A model generated the notes under the pieces. That model was not told the origin of the DNA and made no database searches. It saw only the letters and a program-made list of their open reading frames with translations. The position numbers and the translations under genes were made by a program. Positions 55,459-64,000 of a DNA stretch of 64,000 nt are shown piece after piece. Location: assembly GCA_958450325.1 (NCBI GenBank), contig OY288241.1:49300078-49364077 (forward strand), in the 5' to 3' direction. The DNA comes from Agrostemma githago. Lineage: Eukaryota > Streptophyta > Magnoliopsida > Caryophyllales > Caryophyllaceae. Position 1 is the stretch's first letter, and each line of letters opens with the position of its first letter.

Positions 55459-56912
55459 ATGTTTCTCATAGAAGTGAATATGACAGGTAATAATGAAGTC
55501 ATTCGGGTTACAGGTAGCGGTAGCCATAGTAACGCGACCACTATGGAGAAAGAGAAGCCCGTCCATGGCGTGGACGCTGTACAGGAAGTTGGAGCGATGG
55601 AGTACGTGTCAATGCCTTCGAAGCCGTACCATTCACGGCGACGTGTTCCGGACGCTACTTGGTGAGTTTCTATTGTTATAATCAAGTGTTTTATTTTATT
55701 TCATTCATTTCTCTGCTTAACAACAAAAATTACGAATACAAGCGGAAGGAGAAACAGTACTCTCAGATGTTGTGTTATTCTATAATCATTCCCTACATGT
55801 CTACCCCTGGCGCATACCGAAGCTGGACGGAGGAGTCCCAGAGAGCGAGGGATGACATGTACACGCACTTCGCGGTAATTGCCACATTTGACATTCAAAA
55901 TTGTACATCCTACGACTTTTATATTAAATTATACCAAATTATATTTTGGACGAACATAGGAGAGTGCGTATAGTCCTGGGGTACGACACCTCAAATCCGA
56001 ATACGAGAGTCGGATAAAGAGAGAATAACGGATATATTCCAGAGAGCGGTTCCTAGGGTTCAGAAGCTGGAATGAATTTCGGAAGAGAAGTGGGCGAAGC
56101 TGAAACGGAGGGCAGATGACCCAGAGTTCAAGAAGAAGGTGGCAGTGAAGAAGGCGAACCGCAGATGTGGGCAAGCGGACGGAGTGGCCAAACCCACCAG
56201 CTACCTTGGTAGTAGGAGCGCAGCAATTACTTTCAAGCAAATGGCAAGTGTTTAGAAGATAAGTAATCAATTTAATTATAGTTCAATATATTATAGGTAA
56301 ATAATTGCTGAAAGTTCTAACACTGTTTTTTGAAGGGCCCAACCAGAACTCCGATACAGCTTTTGGAGAAGACAAAGAAGGGGAAGGACGGGAAGTGGAT
56401 AGACCCCCGAGCGCCGGAGATCATTGTGAGTAGTAGTACACTTTTTCAAAAAATACTACTCCAACCAAAAATTATGATGTGAATGTATATTGTTCTGAAA
56501 GTTCTAACACTGTTTTCTATTGCTGTTTCAGGAGAACTTTGACAAACCGGTGGAGGAGGCACGAGCGTCTGATCAGTCACCGAACACGTTATGCATCTTC
56601 CGTGATGTCGTGGGGGGCTACAACCAGAAGCGACGGTTATGGGGTATAGGCAGCGCAATGAAAGATCTCTGTCTCCTCTGCTTGAGTCGTGGTAAAGGCC
56701 CATCTGTGGACACGTACCTCCCCACCGGCGCCTCCCAACAACGTACAGCTAACGAGCGCATTGAAGAAAACTTGAAGAAACAAGAAGAGGGCCTACATAC
56801 ATTAGAAGAGACAATAGGATCCCAACAGAAGAGGTTGGAGGAGCAAGACAAATTTATAGAGACGATGGTCATCCCTTTGGGTCTTCGCAGCTTCAGTCCC
56901 TTGCGTAGGTAG
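55459..56912 (+). pseudogene. CACTA element second gene (Transposase_24-like), with introns
   Basis: Several + strand blocks resemble the plant 'Transposase_24/Ptta-En-Spm' proteins encoded beside TNP2: RRRVPDATW before a GTGAGT donor near 55662, EKWAKLKRRADDPEFKKK (about 56090), KPTSYLGSRSAAITFKQMA (56190-56250), GPTRTPIQLLEKTKKGKDGKW (strictly two blocks, 56336-56400), then a last exon to the stop at 56910-56912 with VGGYNQKRRLWGIGSA and a C-terminal coiled coil (LKKQEEGLHTLEETIGSQQ). AT-rich introns lie between. In-frame stops near 55971 and 56072 suggest it is dead. It follows TNP2 in the same direction, with element E between them. Confidence 0.7.
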
Positions 56913-57249
56913 TCCGTCTCTTCTCTGGTACTTGTTTAGGTTATGGTTATGTATATATTTCTAAGTCACTAACTCTTAGATAAAATTGTGAACCATAGCA
57001 CATGTTCTTTGTAATATATTTTTATTTTCTATATCAGTATCCTGGTTTAGATTTGTTGAATTTTGTGGAGTTCTGTGAAGTTCTGTGAAGAAGATATGTA
57101 TGTGAGCTTTGATTGAAGTTTTGGGTGAATTTTGAGGCGGATATGTTGTTGTTGTGGTTGTTTGCAGGAGTTGTATATAATATGTATTGCAGGTTGTTTG
57201 TTTGTTGCACATGTGGGGAGCTGAAACAAACGAAAACATTTATTTTTAA

Positions 57250-57535
57250 ATGAATATTGCGTCAGAATATCCGATGCAATTGGGGAGCACATACACGACG
57301 TTGGCGTCGGTTTAGCCGACGCAAACCAAACGCAAGAGTTGGAATCGCGTCGGATAAACCGCCACAAAAACAAATCCCCTGGTGCCAACTGCGTCGGATT
57401 ATCCGACGCAATATCTAATTTTCGCCGACATTGCGTCTGATAATCCAACGCAGACACCAAACAGTCAACGACCTTTCCGTTGGATTATCCGATGCAACGT
57501 CGACGGAAGTTAGATATTGAGTCGGATAATCCGAA
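57250..57535. repeat. CACTA subterminal palindrome array
   Basis: Seven degenerate copies of GCGTCGGATTATCCGACGCA, spaced about 35-55 bases (starting near 57256, 57308, 57347, 57391, 57426, 57467, 57511). Such arrays mark CACTA ends and bind the TNPA-type protein. The terminal CACTA sequence itself is missing; Athila pol sequence begins at about 57543. Confidence 0.75.
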
Positions 57536-57914
57536 GAAAAAATCATTGACTGGGTGGTTTGACCCGCAAATTCCTGTCAAGTGCACGCATAACAAGAGCT
57601 GAAAATAGTTTGTTCTTCAAAGTGTCGAAGGCTTCTTTACATGGATCATCAAATATAAATTTCAAAACTTTACAAAGCAAAGAACATAGAGGAGTTGAGA
57701 TTTTAGAAAAATCCTTTATGAATCGTCTATACAAACCCTCATGACCCAAGAAAGATCTGACCTCACGCACACACGTAGGGTACGGCACGCAAAAAACTTA
57801 TGACATCTATTTTAGCCTTATCTACTTCAAGTGCTTTAGAACTCACCACATGGCCTAAAACCACCCTTATTTTACCATAAAATGACATTTTTCAAAGTTT
57901 AAACAAGGTTTTTC

Positions 57915-58285
57915 TATTACAAGCACGGTACCACATCAGCAGAGGGAAAATACTGGACTGGATTATTGAATGGCGTTGTGGGTCGCTCTTTCGGAAGCAA
58001 GTACTCATGGCTGCATTGGCGGGCATCATACACATGATTTGGATGGCTCGTAATCAAGAAAGGATGGAATCTAGATTGATGCATCTGAACTATATGTTAC
58101 ATAAGGTTAAGGCAATAATGATCAAAGTCCGTCTTCAGCATTGGAACTTTAGGAGTCAAGTAACGAAGCATATCTCATGGCTTAGGGAGCATGAATTGTA
58201 TTGAGTAATTGATTTTTGTGGAATTCCCATAGGGGTGCAAATTTTATTATTCAAATGAATAAGAATCACATTTAACCTAAAAAAA
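57915..58285 (+). mobile_element. LINE 3' fragment 1, inside F
   Basis: The frame GSLFRKQVLMAALAGIIHMI (58000 region) to HISWLREHELY and a stop at 58202 matches the C-terminal end of L1-type ORF2, and is similar to FYKQVVAAIIIGVWYYIWWARN in the LINE at 61604. A short 3' UTR ends in an A-rich run near 58280. It is 5'-truncated, as is usual for LINEs. Its target duplication is unclear (aaacaaggttt near 57902 and aaataagtttc near 58288 are possible remnants). Confidence 0.7.
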
Positions 58286-58623
58286 GAAAATAAGTTTCGT
58301 TTTACGACATCATTTCAGAACAAGTGATAAATTACGAAGGCAAAAATTTGAAGAATCACCAAACACAGTAAAATCATCCATGAATACTTCCATAGAACCA
58401 TCAATCAAGATAAAAGAAATGCTCATCATACACCTTTGAAACGTACTTGGAGCCTTAGAGATAGACCAAATGGCATTCGCCTAAATGCAAAAGTGCCAAA
58501 GGGACCGGTGAAAGTAGTTTTATCCTGATCCTCGGGTACTCTAGCTACTTGAGTATAACCTGAATATCCATTTAAAAAATATAAATAAGACCTTCCAACA
58601 TGTTTTTCTAACATTTGGTCAAT

Positions 58624-58635
58624 AAAAGGTAATGG
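58624..58635. repeat. Target site duplication of LINE fragment 2 (left)
   Basis: AAAAGGTAATGG, repeated at 59376-59387. Confidence 0.75.
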
Positions 58636-59375
58636 AACACTTCTCAGCATGGTGTTTCCTCTTCTTGAAGTTGGAACAAGATATGTGCATTAAAGTGCAA
58701 ATTTGCTACTCATTTTTAGTTCGGGGATTTAGTCCGGCCAACATGGGAGGCACTCGGTGGCTGAAGGCTATGAGTTACTGAGGAGCTCAGCTCCAGAGGT
58801 TCCTTGGTTCCGATTTATATGGAACGGGTAGACTACCCTTAATTAAGCATCAATTCCTTGCTTGGTTTATTTTTAGGGATGGCCTCCTTACTAGAGCCCA
58901 TTTTATGAGGTTTAGAGTTGCCTCTTCTGAAAGTTGTTGTTCCTGTAAAGCGTCTGAGACGAATCAACATTTGCTCTTTGATTGTGCTTATAGCAGATTA
59001 CTTATTCAGGTGGCTGAGGAATGGTTAGGTATCAAGTTGCCCAGAGACCTACAACCAGTTTTAACGGCCAGACGTTCTAAGTTCTAACGAAAAGTGGTGC
59101 ATTCTGTACTTACAGGGCTTATGTATAATATTTGGTTGCAACGAAATCAAAGTAGGATGGAGGGCTCCTTGCTGCGTCCTGCTGGCATTATTAACAGGAT
59201 TCGAGCTGAAGTTAAAGATCACATTTCATATAGAATAAGGGGGTCCCTCTCTACCAGAGATAGGACAAGGTTCAGTAAGATTTGTGATTAGTCTATGATG
59301 CGTATTTAATGTAGCTCTTGATACAGTGTTGTACAACTTTTTGTTATATTTATAGTACTACTTACATTTCACCTC
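58636..59375 (+). mobile_element. LINE 3' fragment 2, inside F
   Basis: 740 bases, flanked by a perfect 12-base duplication within the RT codons of F. It encodes the zf-RVT region of L1-type ORF2 (HQFLAWFIFRDGLLTRAHFM, CCSCKASETNQHLLFDCAYS) and the C-terminal tail to a stop near 59289, with a few in-frame stops. No clear poly-A tail remains. It is from a different LINE subfamily than fragment 1. Confidence 0.75.
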
Positions 59376-60060
59376 AAAAGGTAATGGGAAATGGTTTTTT
59401 CTTCTGGCACTGTTAAATTTTCTATAGTTGATACAGACACGCCAACCATTAGATACCCGAGTAGGCACTATCTCACCCTTAGCATTTTCAACTACAGTAA
59501 TACTCGACTTCTTCGGGACAACATGAATTGGACTGACCCACTCGCAATACGAAATAGGATATATGACACCGACATCTCTCATTTTTATCATTTCTTTCTT
59601 GACGACTTCTAACATCGAGGGATTTAGTCTACGCTGTGGTTCTCGAGAAGGTTTAGCATCTTTCTCTAAGAATATTCTATGCAAGCAAAGAGTATGACTA
59701 ATTCCTTTAATGTCCGCTAATATCTAGCCTATTGCCTCTTTAATTTCTCCAAGGACCTCTAACAATTTGTTTTCCTAGTGGTCTGAAAGTGAGTTAAAAT
59801 AATTACTGGTACTGTTTTTTTTTTCACCAATAAAAGCGCACTTCAAATAATTAGGAAGAGGTTTGAGTTCAATTTCGGGTGCCTTAATAATGGATGGAAC
59901 TAGTGTTGAACTCTCTCGGTGCAAGGAACCTGACATAAAACTCTTACGAGAATCATAATGGTTAAGGTTATAGACATCAGTAACATCGGTTGTTGTAAAA
60001 AGATCTGACTTATTTAGATTGTGTTCTGCATATTCATCATCAGAGATGCAATGTAAACAC

Positions 60061-60470
60061 TGGGGTATGCAAAGAATTGGACAAGGAAGAAGGAGATAGA
60101 AAATTATTCAGGAATCCACAGCAAGGCACAGGGGTTAGTCTCTCTCAATTGGACAGTTTAACTCTCAAACTCACAGCTTAGCACAAAGTTTAGGATTCAA
60201 ACTAACACACACTCGAACTAACCTACATCAAGGCAAAAGAATTAGCTTAAGTGTGCTACTCAAACTCCCACACCCTAGCACAAGAAGATTAGTAGGTCTA
60301 ACTTAATAAAACTACAACAATGCACAGGTTTTAATAAGGTTTTATGAAGAAAATATCTCTTGCTTTTTCATTAACGGTTCTTCTGCCTTTGTGTACAAAA
60401 ACTCCTTGCTTAGCCTCCATGCGGTTCTCTAGATTTTGGGATTGAAAAGTATAGATTCCTTGGATCGACG
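60061..60470. other. Unassigned sequence
   Basis: No gene or known repeat recognised. It contains cacaggggttagtctctctc and several A/C-rich stretches and may be part of another LTR element. Confidence 0.3.
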
Positions 60471-60623
60471 AGTGATAAGTCGAGAATTATACATATTTTT
60501 ACCCCTTTAATATTATTATATTTATGTCATCTTTCATATTATTTGTGTTAAAATGATTATTTTATATAAATAGGGTTTATAATTACACTTTTGATATTTT
60601 TATGTTAAATTGGATTTTTAATA

Positions 60624-60905
60624 CTCCCTCCGATAATTAGTGTTCTTCCCTATTCCCTTATTGGGCTGAGTTCAATCTTCTTCCCTATTTCCATTTATGG
60701 AAAAACTTTTTCACACACTTTATCCTCTTTAATTAATATAATATTAATCTCTCATATTTTTTCTATCAACTTTATTTCATTTAATTAATATAATATTTAT
60801 TTGTCTTACTTTTTCATTCCACTTCTCCCCTTTTAATAATATAATACTCCCTCCTTATTTTCCACCAAAAAAAGAAAGGGGAAGAACATAAGAACTCGGA
60901 GGGAG
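60624..60905. mobile_element. Stowaway-type MITE 1
   Basis: Terminal inverted repeats CTCCCTCCG...GTGTTCTTCCC and GGGAAGAACAT...CGGAGGGAG, with TA duplications at 60622-60623 and 60906-60907. Length 282 bases. An extra CTCCCTCC sequence preceded by TA inside (about 60848) suggests a second, nested or chimeric end. Confidence 0.85.
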
Positions 60906-61162
60906 TATAAAATTTAATTAATTAGTAATAACCCATTTGAGTTGAGATCGAGTATTACTAAAATCGTAGGTATGTTTGTAGGTCTATCTTAAGACGGCGA
61001 TATTTAACTCATAGCATGTCGGAATATGGTGAATCAAAATGTGTTGGAAAGCTAAGTTCGAGACCAATGAGTTTGTAGAAGAAGAAAAAAATCAAATTCT
61101 ATCATCCACTAAGACGAAACGGAGCTGGAAGATTGCAGCTCGGTAGATTCTAATATTAAATA

Positions 61163-61419
61163 CTCCCTCCCATTCACTGGAAAAGCCCAGTTTACTTTTG
61201 GAACAAATATTAAGGCAAGTGGTTAAGTTGGACCACTTTACCAAAATATCCCTCCACTTTTTAGTTGTGGGGTAGGTGCAAGAGAGAATAGTTGTGGGGT
61301 AAGTAATAAGGGTATTTATGTCTTTTGCTTGGGTGAAACATTTCATTTAAGAAAAATGTGTTTTTCCAGTAAATGAGCCAAATAAGGAATAGTGTGTTTT
61401 TCCGGTGAATGGGAGGGAG
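61163..61419. mobile_element. Stowaway-type MITE 2
   Basis: 22-base inverted repeats with one mismatch (CTCCCTCCCATTCACTGG and its complement CCGGTGAATGGGAGGGAG), TA duplications at 61161-61162 and 61420-61421, length 257 bases. Confidence 0.9.
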
Positions 61420-61533
61420 TATATGGAAAGTCCACAAAATTATGGAAAGAAGGGCATTGTATGGCAACTTGGCATGATATGGAGAATTCTAGTATGATTC
61501 ATACAAGTGAACCCTATAATATAAAAGGAGGGT

Positions 61534-61543
61534 TTTTTTTTTG
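61534..61543 (-). other. Poly-A tail of the LINE
   Basis: Ten A on the - strand, ending the 60-base 3' UTR after the ORF2 stop. Confidence 0.75.
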
Positions 61544-61603
61544 GTGTAAATGTAAGTATATTTCATATGATCAAATTTACATCCAAGTCCACCATACATC
61601 TCC

Positions 61604-64000
61604 TCATTTCATCATCATTTCTACCCTGTCATAGTATTTACTAGGCACGCTCCTTCGTTGAGTTTGGATTTTAACATCTAATTCACTTCTAATCTTACCT
61701 AATATATACTTAGGACTTACGACCACCATATTAATATGACAATGATTTCTAGCCCACCAAATATAGTACCAAACTCCTATGATAATAGCAGCCACGACTT
61801 GCTTATAAAAGAGCGATTTATGTCTAATTTTATTCCACCATTCCCATGTGTTGTTAGCTGAGATATTCATTCCTGTCCAGTTGGCTGCAAGTTTGAAGCA
61901 TTCCTTAGCGTAGCAGCATTCTGCAAACAAGTGTCTGTGCGTCTCCATACCATCTCCACATAAGAAGCAGCTATCGTCCACCACCATATGCATACGAGCT
62001 AATCTGTCTTTAGTGAGTAACCGTTCTTTGCAAATTAACCAAGCTATGAATTCATATTTAGGTAACCCCAACCGTGTCAAAACCAAATTACTCCATGAAG
62101 CCCTTTGTCCATGATTGTGTATCCACTTATATCCCTCCGCAATGGTATATTCTCTTCCTGTGCTGATCAAACTAGGGAAACAATTATTAGTGTAGAAAAG
62201 GTCCTTAACCCAGCAGATCTTGCGCCAAGACCAACTCGAGTTAAGAGTAGGTTTATAATCCTTCCACTCCTTCTCCTTCAAATATACTCCATGAACCCAT
62301 CTAACCCACAATCTATCAGCTTTGACTGCAATCCACCAAGCATATTTTGCGATGCTTGCTATATTCCATTCCTTTAGATCCTTCAGCCCCAATCCTCCTT
62401 CCTTCTTCGGCTGACAAACTACATCCCAAGCCACTAAAGGAGGAGAAGAATAGTGCTCACTTCCTTTCCAAATATAGTTCCTGCAGATGCTTGTAATGCG
62501 GTTGATAGTAGCTGTAGGTAAAATAAAGATTCTCGACCAATACAGATGAACTGAGCTCAATACTGACTGTACAAGAACCAGCCTACCTGAATATGTCAAC
62601 TTCCTCGCTCCAAATCCCCTAATTCTTTGAACAATCTTTTCCGTTAAGATGTGGCATTCCAACACCGAAAGCTTCTTTGGCGACATAGAGAAACCCAGGT
62701 ACTTAAACGGTAGGACTCCTGGAGTCATACCTGTAATCTGCTCTATATAGGTCTCTTCCTCCTGATCAATACCATTATGATATAAATTAGACTTAGTGCT
62801 GTTCATAAGAAGCCCAGAAGCTTTGGAAAACTTAGTAAACGCCTTAATGACCCAAGTAACGGAGCCTCGATCCCCTTTACAAAAAAGCATTAAGTCATCC
62901 GCAAAGCATAAATGACTTAGTTTGACACTTTTGCATAAGGGATGAAACTTAAACTCAGTCTTCTCCTGGATAATCTTCATGATTCGGCTAAGATACTCCA
63001 TACATATAGTGAATAGAAGAGGTGATAAAGGGTCCCCCTGTCTTAATCCTCGACGGGCTTTGAAGAACCCAAACTGATCTCCATTCAGAGATAGTGTATA
63101 ACTCGGGGACCTAAGACATTCCATGATCAAATTAACAAATCTATCATAAAACTTCATTGCATATAACATGTCTTCGACAAATTCCCATTCAATTGAGTCA
63201 TATGCCTTTTGCATATCAATTTTCATGATCACCCTAGGAGAACATTGTTTCTTATTGTACAGCCGGATCAGCTCTTGGCAGATGTGAATGTTTTCAATGA
63301 TATCCCTCCCCTTCACAAAAGCACTTTGACTTGGATCAATAATCTCGGGAAGAACTTGAGTCAACCTATTACAAATTACCTTAGACAGGCACTTATACGT
63401 CACGTTGCAGCACGCAATAGGGCGGAATTGTCCTACATTCTGAGGATTCTGAACTATTGGAATCAATGTAAGGACAGTGTTGCTAATCTGCTTTAGAACT
63501 TTAGAGGAAGCAATTGAGTCCTTAACAGCTGTACACACACTCGGGCCTACAATGCTCCAAGCATCTTTGAAAAATTGACTAGTGTAGCCATCTGGTCCAG
63601 GAGATTTCGTCCCCGGGATACTAAACATTGCTTCTTTTACCTCCTTGTCAGTCACCGAGGCAATAAGTCTTGCCCCTTGATGTTCTGAAACCACAGGCCC
63701 CTTCCTCACAACTTGGATAATCACTTTCTGAACGGCTTTTGATTCCCCAAGTATATTATGAAAATACTCCAAAAAAGCCTCTTGAATATCCACTGGGTTC
63801 TCCTTAATATTTCCTCCCATATCCTGAATTTGGTGGACTCTATTAGTAGCCCTTCTATGTTTTATAGAAGCATGAAAATAGGCAGTATTGAGATCTCTCT
63901 CTTCAATCCATTTTATTTTTGCTTTTTGTTGTAGGAATTTGTACCTGGCCTTGTCTAGTACTGTATATTGTTGAGAAATAGCTGCCTCATACTGCTTCAA
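61604..64000 (-). CDS. L1-type LINE ORF2: reverse transcriptase and zf-RVT region (5' part outside window)
   Basis: 798 residues are open to the window edge without a stop. RT motifs are in order: KSPGPDGYTSQFFK (132-145), FRPIACCNVTYKCLSKVI (192-209), QSAFVKGRDI (225-234), KIDMQKAYDSIEW (260-272), GLRQGDPLSPLLFT (318-331), the catalytic FADD at 366-369 (LCFADDLMLFC), and YLGFSMSPKK. A zf-RVT domain with CFLCGDGMETHRHLFAEC follows near residue 680, then the C-terminal tail. The endonuclease and ORF1 would lie to the right, outside the window. A short 3' UTR and poly-A complete the element, so the copy looks recent. The protein would copy its own RNA by target-primed reverse transcription. Confidence 0.92.
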   Translation of the reverse strand: MKQYEAAISQQYTVLDKARYKFLQQKAKIKWIEERDLNTAYFHASIKHRRATNRVHQIQDMGGNIKENPVDIQEAFLEYFHNILGESKAVQKVIIQVVRKGPVVSEHQGARLIASVTDKEVKEAMFSIPGTKSPGPDGYTSQFFKDAWSIVGPSVCTAVKDSIASSKVLKQISNTVLTLIPIVQNPQNVGQFRPIACCNVTYKCLSKVICNRLTQVLPEIIDPSQSAFVKGRDIIENIHICQELIRLYNKKQCSPRVIMKIDMQKAYDSIEWEFVEDMLYAMKFYDRFVNLIMECLRSPSYTLSLNGDQFGFFKARRGLRQGDPLSPLLFTICMEYLSRIMKIIQEKTEFKFHPLCKSVKLSHLCFADDLMLFCKGDRGSVTWVIKAFTKFSKASGLLMNSTKSNLYHNGIDQEEETYIEQITGMTPGVLPFKYLGFSMSPKKLSVLECHILTEKIVQRIRGFGARKLTYSGRLVLVQSVLSSVHLYWSRIFILPTATINRITSICRNYIWKGSEHYSSPPLVAWDVVCQPKKEGGLGLKDLKEWNIASIAKYAWWIAVKADRLWVRWVHGVYLKEKEWKDYKPTLNSSWSWRKICWVKDLFYTNNCFPSLISTGREYTIAEGYKWIHNHGQRASWSNLVLTRLGLPKYEFIAWLICKERLLTKDRLARMHMVVDDSCFLCGDGMETHRHLFAECCYAKECFKLAANWTGMNISANNTWEWWNKIRHKSLFYKQVVAAIIIGVWYYIWWARNHCHINMVVVSPKYILGKIRSELDVKIQTQRRSVPSKYYDRVEMMMK

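Larger units (their letters stand above)
57543..60060 (-). pseudogene. Element F: Athila-type pol fragment (reverse transcriptase), broken
   Basis: On the - strand, from the right: linker with LKPLPNYLKCAFIGEKK near 59830-59880; the RT start at 59684 (HRIFLEKDAKPSREPQRRLNP, strictly from MHRIF) with WVSPIHVVPKK and GWRVCINYRKFN; the palm region at 58426-58635 (TTFTGPFGTFAFRRMPFGL); the catalytic FMDD in EVFMDDFTVFGD at about 58371-58385; and the RT/RNase H connection at 57543-57788 (YPTCVREVRSFLGHEGLYRRFIKDFSKI). Two LINE fragments, several stops and frameshifts interrupt it. This is the only LTR-type polymerase in the window and belongs to the lineage that A and B would need as helper, but it cannot act itself. 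Confidence 0.8.
60471..61533 (+). mobile_element. Element G: LTR-like remnant hosting two MITEs and a LINE
   Basis: TGATAAGTCGAGAATTATAC at 60471 resembles an LTR start. The AT-rich sequence continues across the two Stowaway elements to CTATAATATAAAAGGAGGG at about 61512-61532, a TATA-like site immediately before the LINE poly-A. No coding sequence. This assignment is tentative. Confidence 0.35.

Noticed and set aside
55443..56270. - strand frames opposite the CACTA second gene
   Set aside because: Antisense to blocks with clear Transposase_24-like similarity.

Overview
The window looks like nuclear heterochromatin of a flowering plant. Every recognisable piece is a plant transposable element: Ty3/gypsy elements of Athila and Ogre/TAT type, a CACTA (En/Spm) DNA transposon, L1-type LINEs and Stowaway MITEs. 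I find no host gene, tRNA gene or rRNA gene. The species cannot be named from the sequence. Element names below (A to G) are mine.

Layout. 1-3517 is a long LTR (C-left, + strand, cut by the window edge) lying inside the 3' LTR of element B. B is on the - strand, from about 3518 to 26225, and is a reduced non-autonomous LTR element with an Athila-type tRNA-Asp primer site. Its gag-like frame is split by two insertions. One is element A (8348-19899, - strand, 11.55 kb, perfect ACTTC target duplication), which carries gag-protease and an Athila-like ORF2 but no polymerase. The other is a solo LTR of family C (20354-24082). B itself sits in the leader of an Ogre/TAT-like element D. The block 6888-26822 is repeated head-to-tail at 26823-46759 with only about a dozen visible differences; the joint shows 4 bp of microhomology. 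D's LTR is complete at 46388-48493. D interrupts a CACTA element whose TNP2-type transposase remnant follows (48494-49368). Element E (49372-55320, AAAGT target duplication) sits at the stop codon of that remnant and has three LTR copies. The second CACTA gene (55459-56912) and CACTA subterminal palindromes (57250-57535) follow. The right arm holds a broken Athila pol (F, 57543-60060, - strand) cut by two LINE 3' fragments, then an AT-rich LTR-like remnant (G) with two Stowaway MITEs, then the 3' part of an intact L1-type LINE (61534-64000).

How the parts relate. By nesting the order is CACTA, then D and E, then B in D, then A and C in B, then the 19.9 kb duplication. A and B share related LTR ends, primer site, leader hairpin, 3' non-coding region and purine tracts, so B looks like a decayed relative of A. 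Neither can make reverse transcriptase or integrase, so both would need an autonomous Athila-type partner.

The most interesting signals are non-coding. Arrays of 12-14 bp palindromes lie upstream of the LTR TATA boxes and recur inside both elements, ahead of ORF2 in A; their arms differ between families yet stay complementary. A leader stem-loop shows paired base changes between A and B. A second internal polypurine tract occurs in both. Element E has a repeated stem-loop that also shows a compensatory change.
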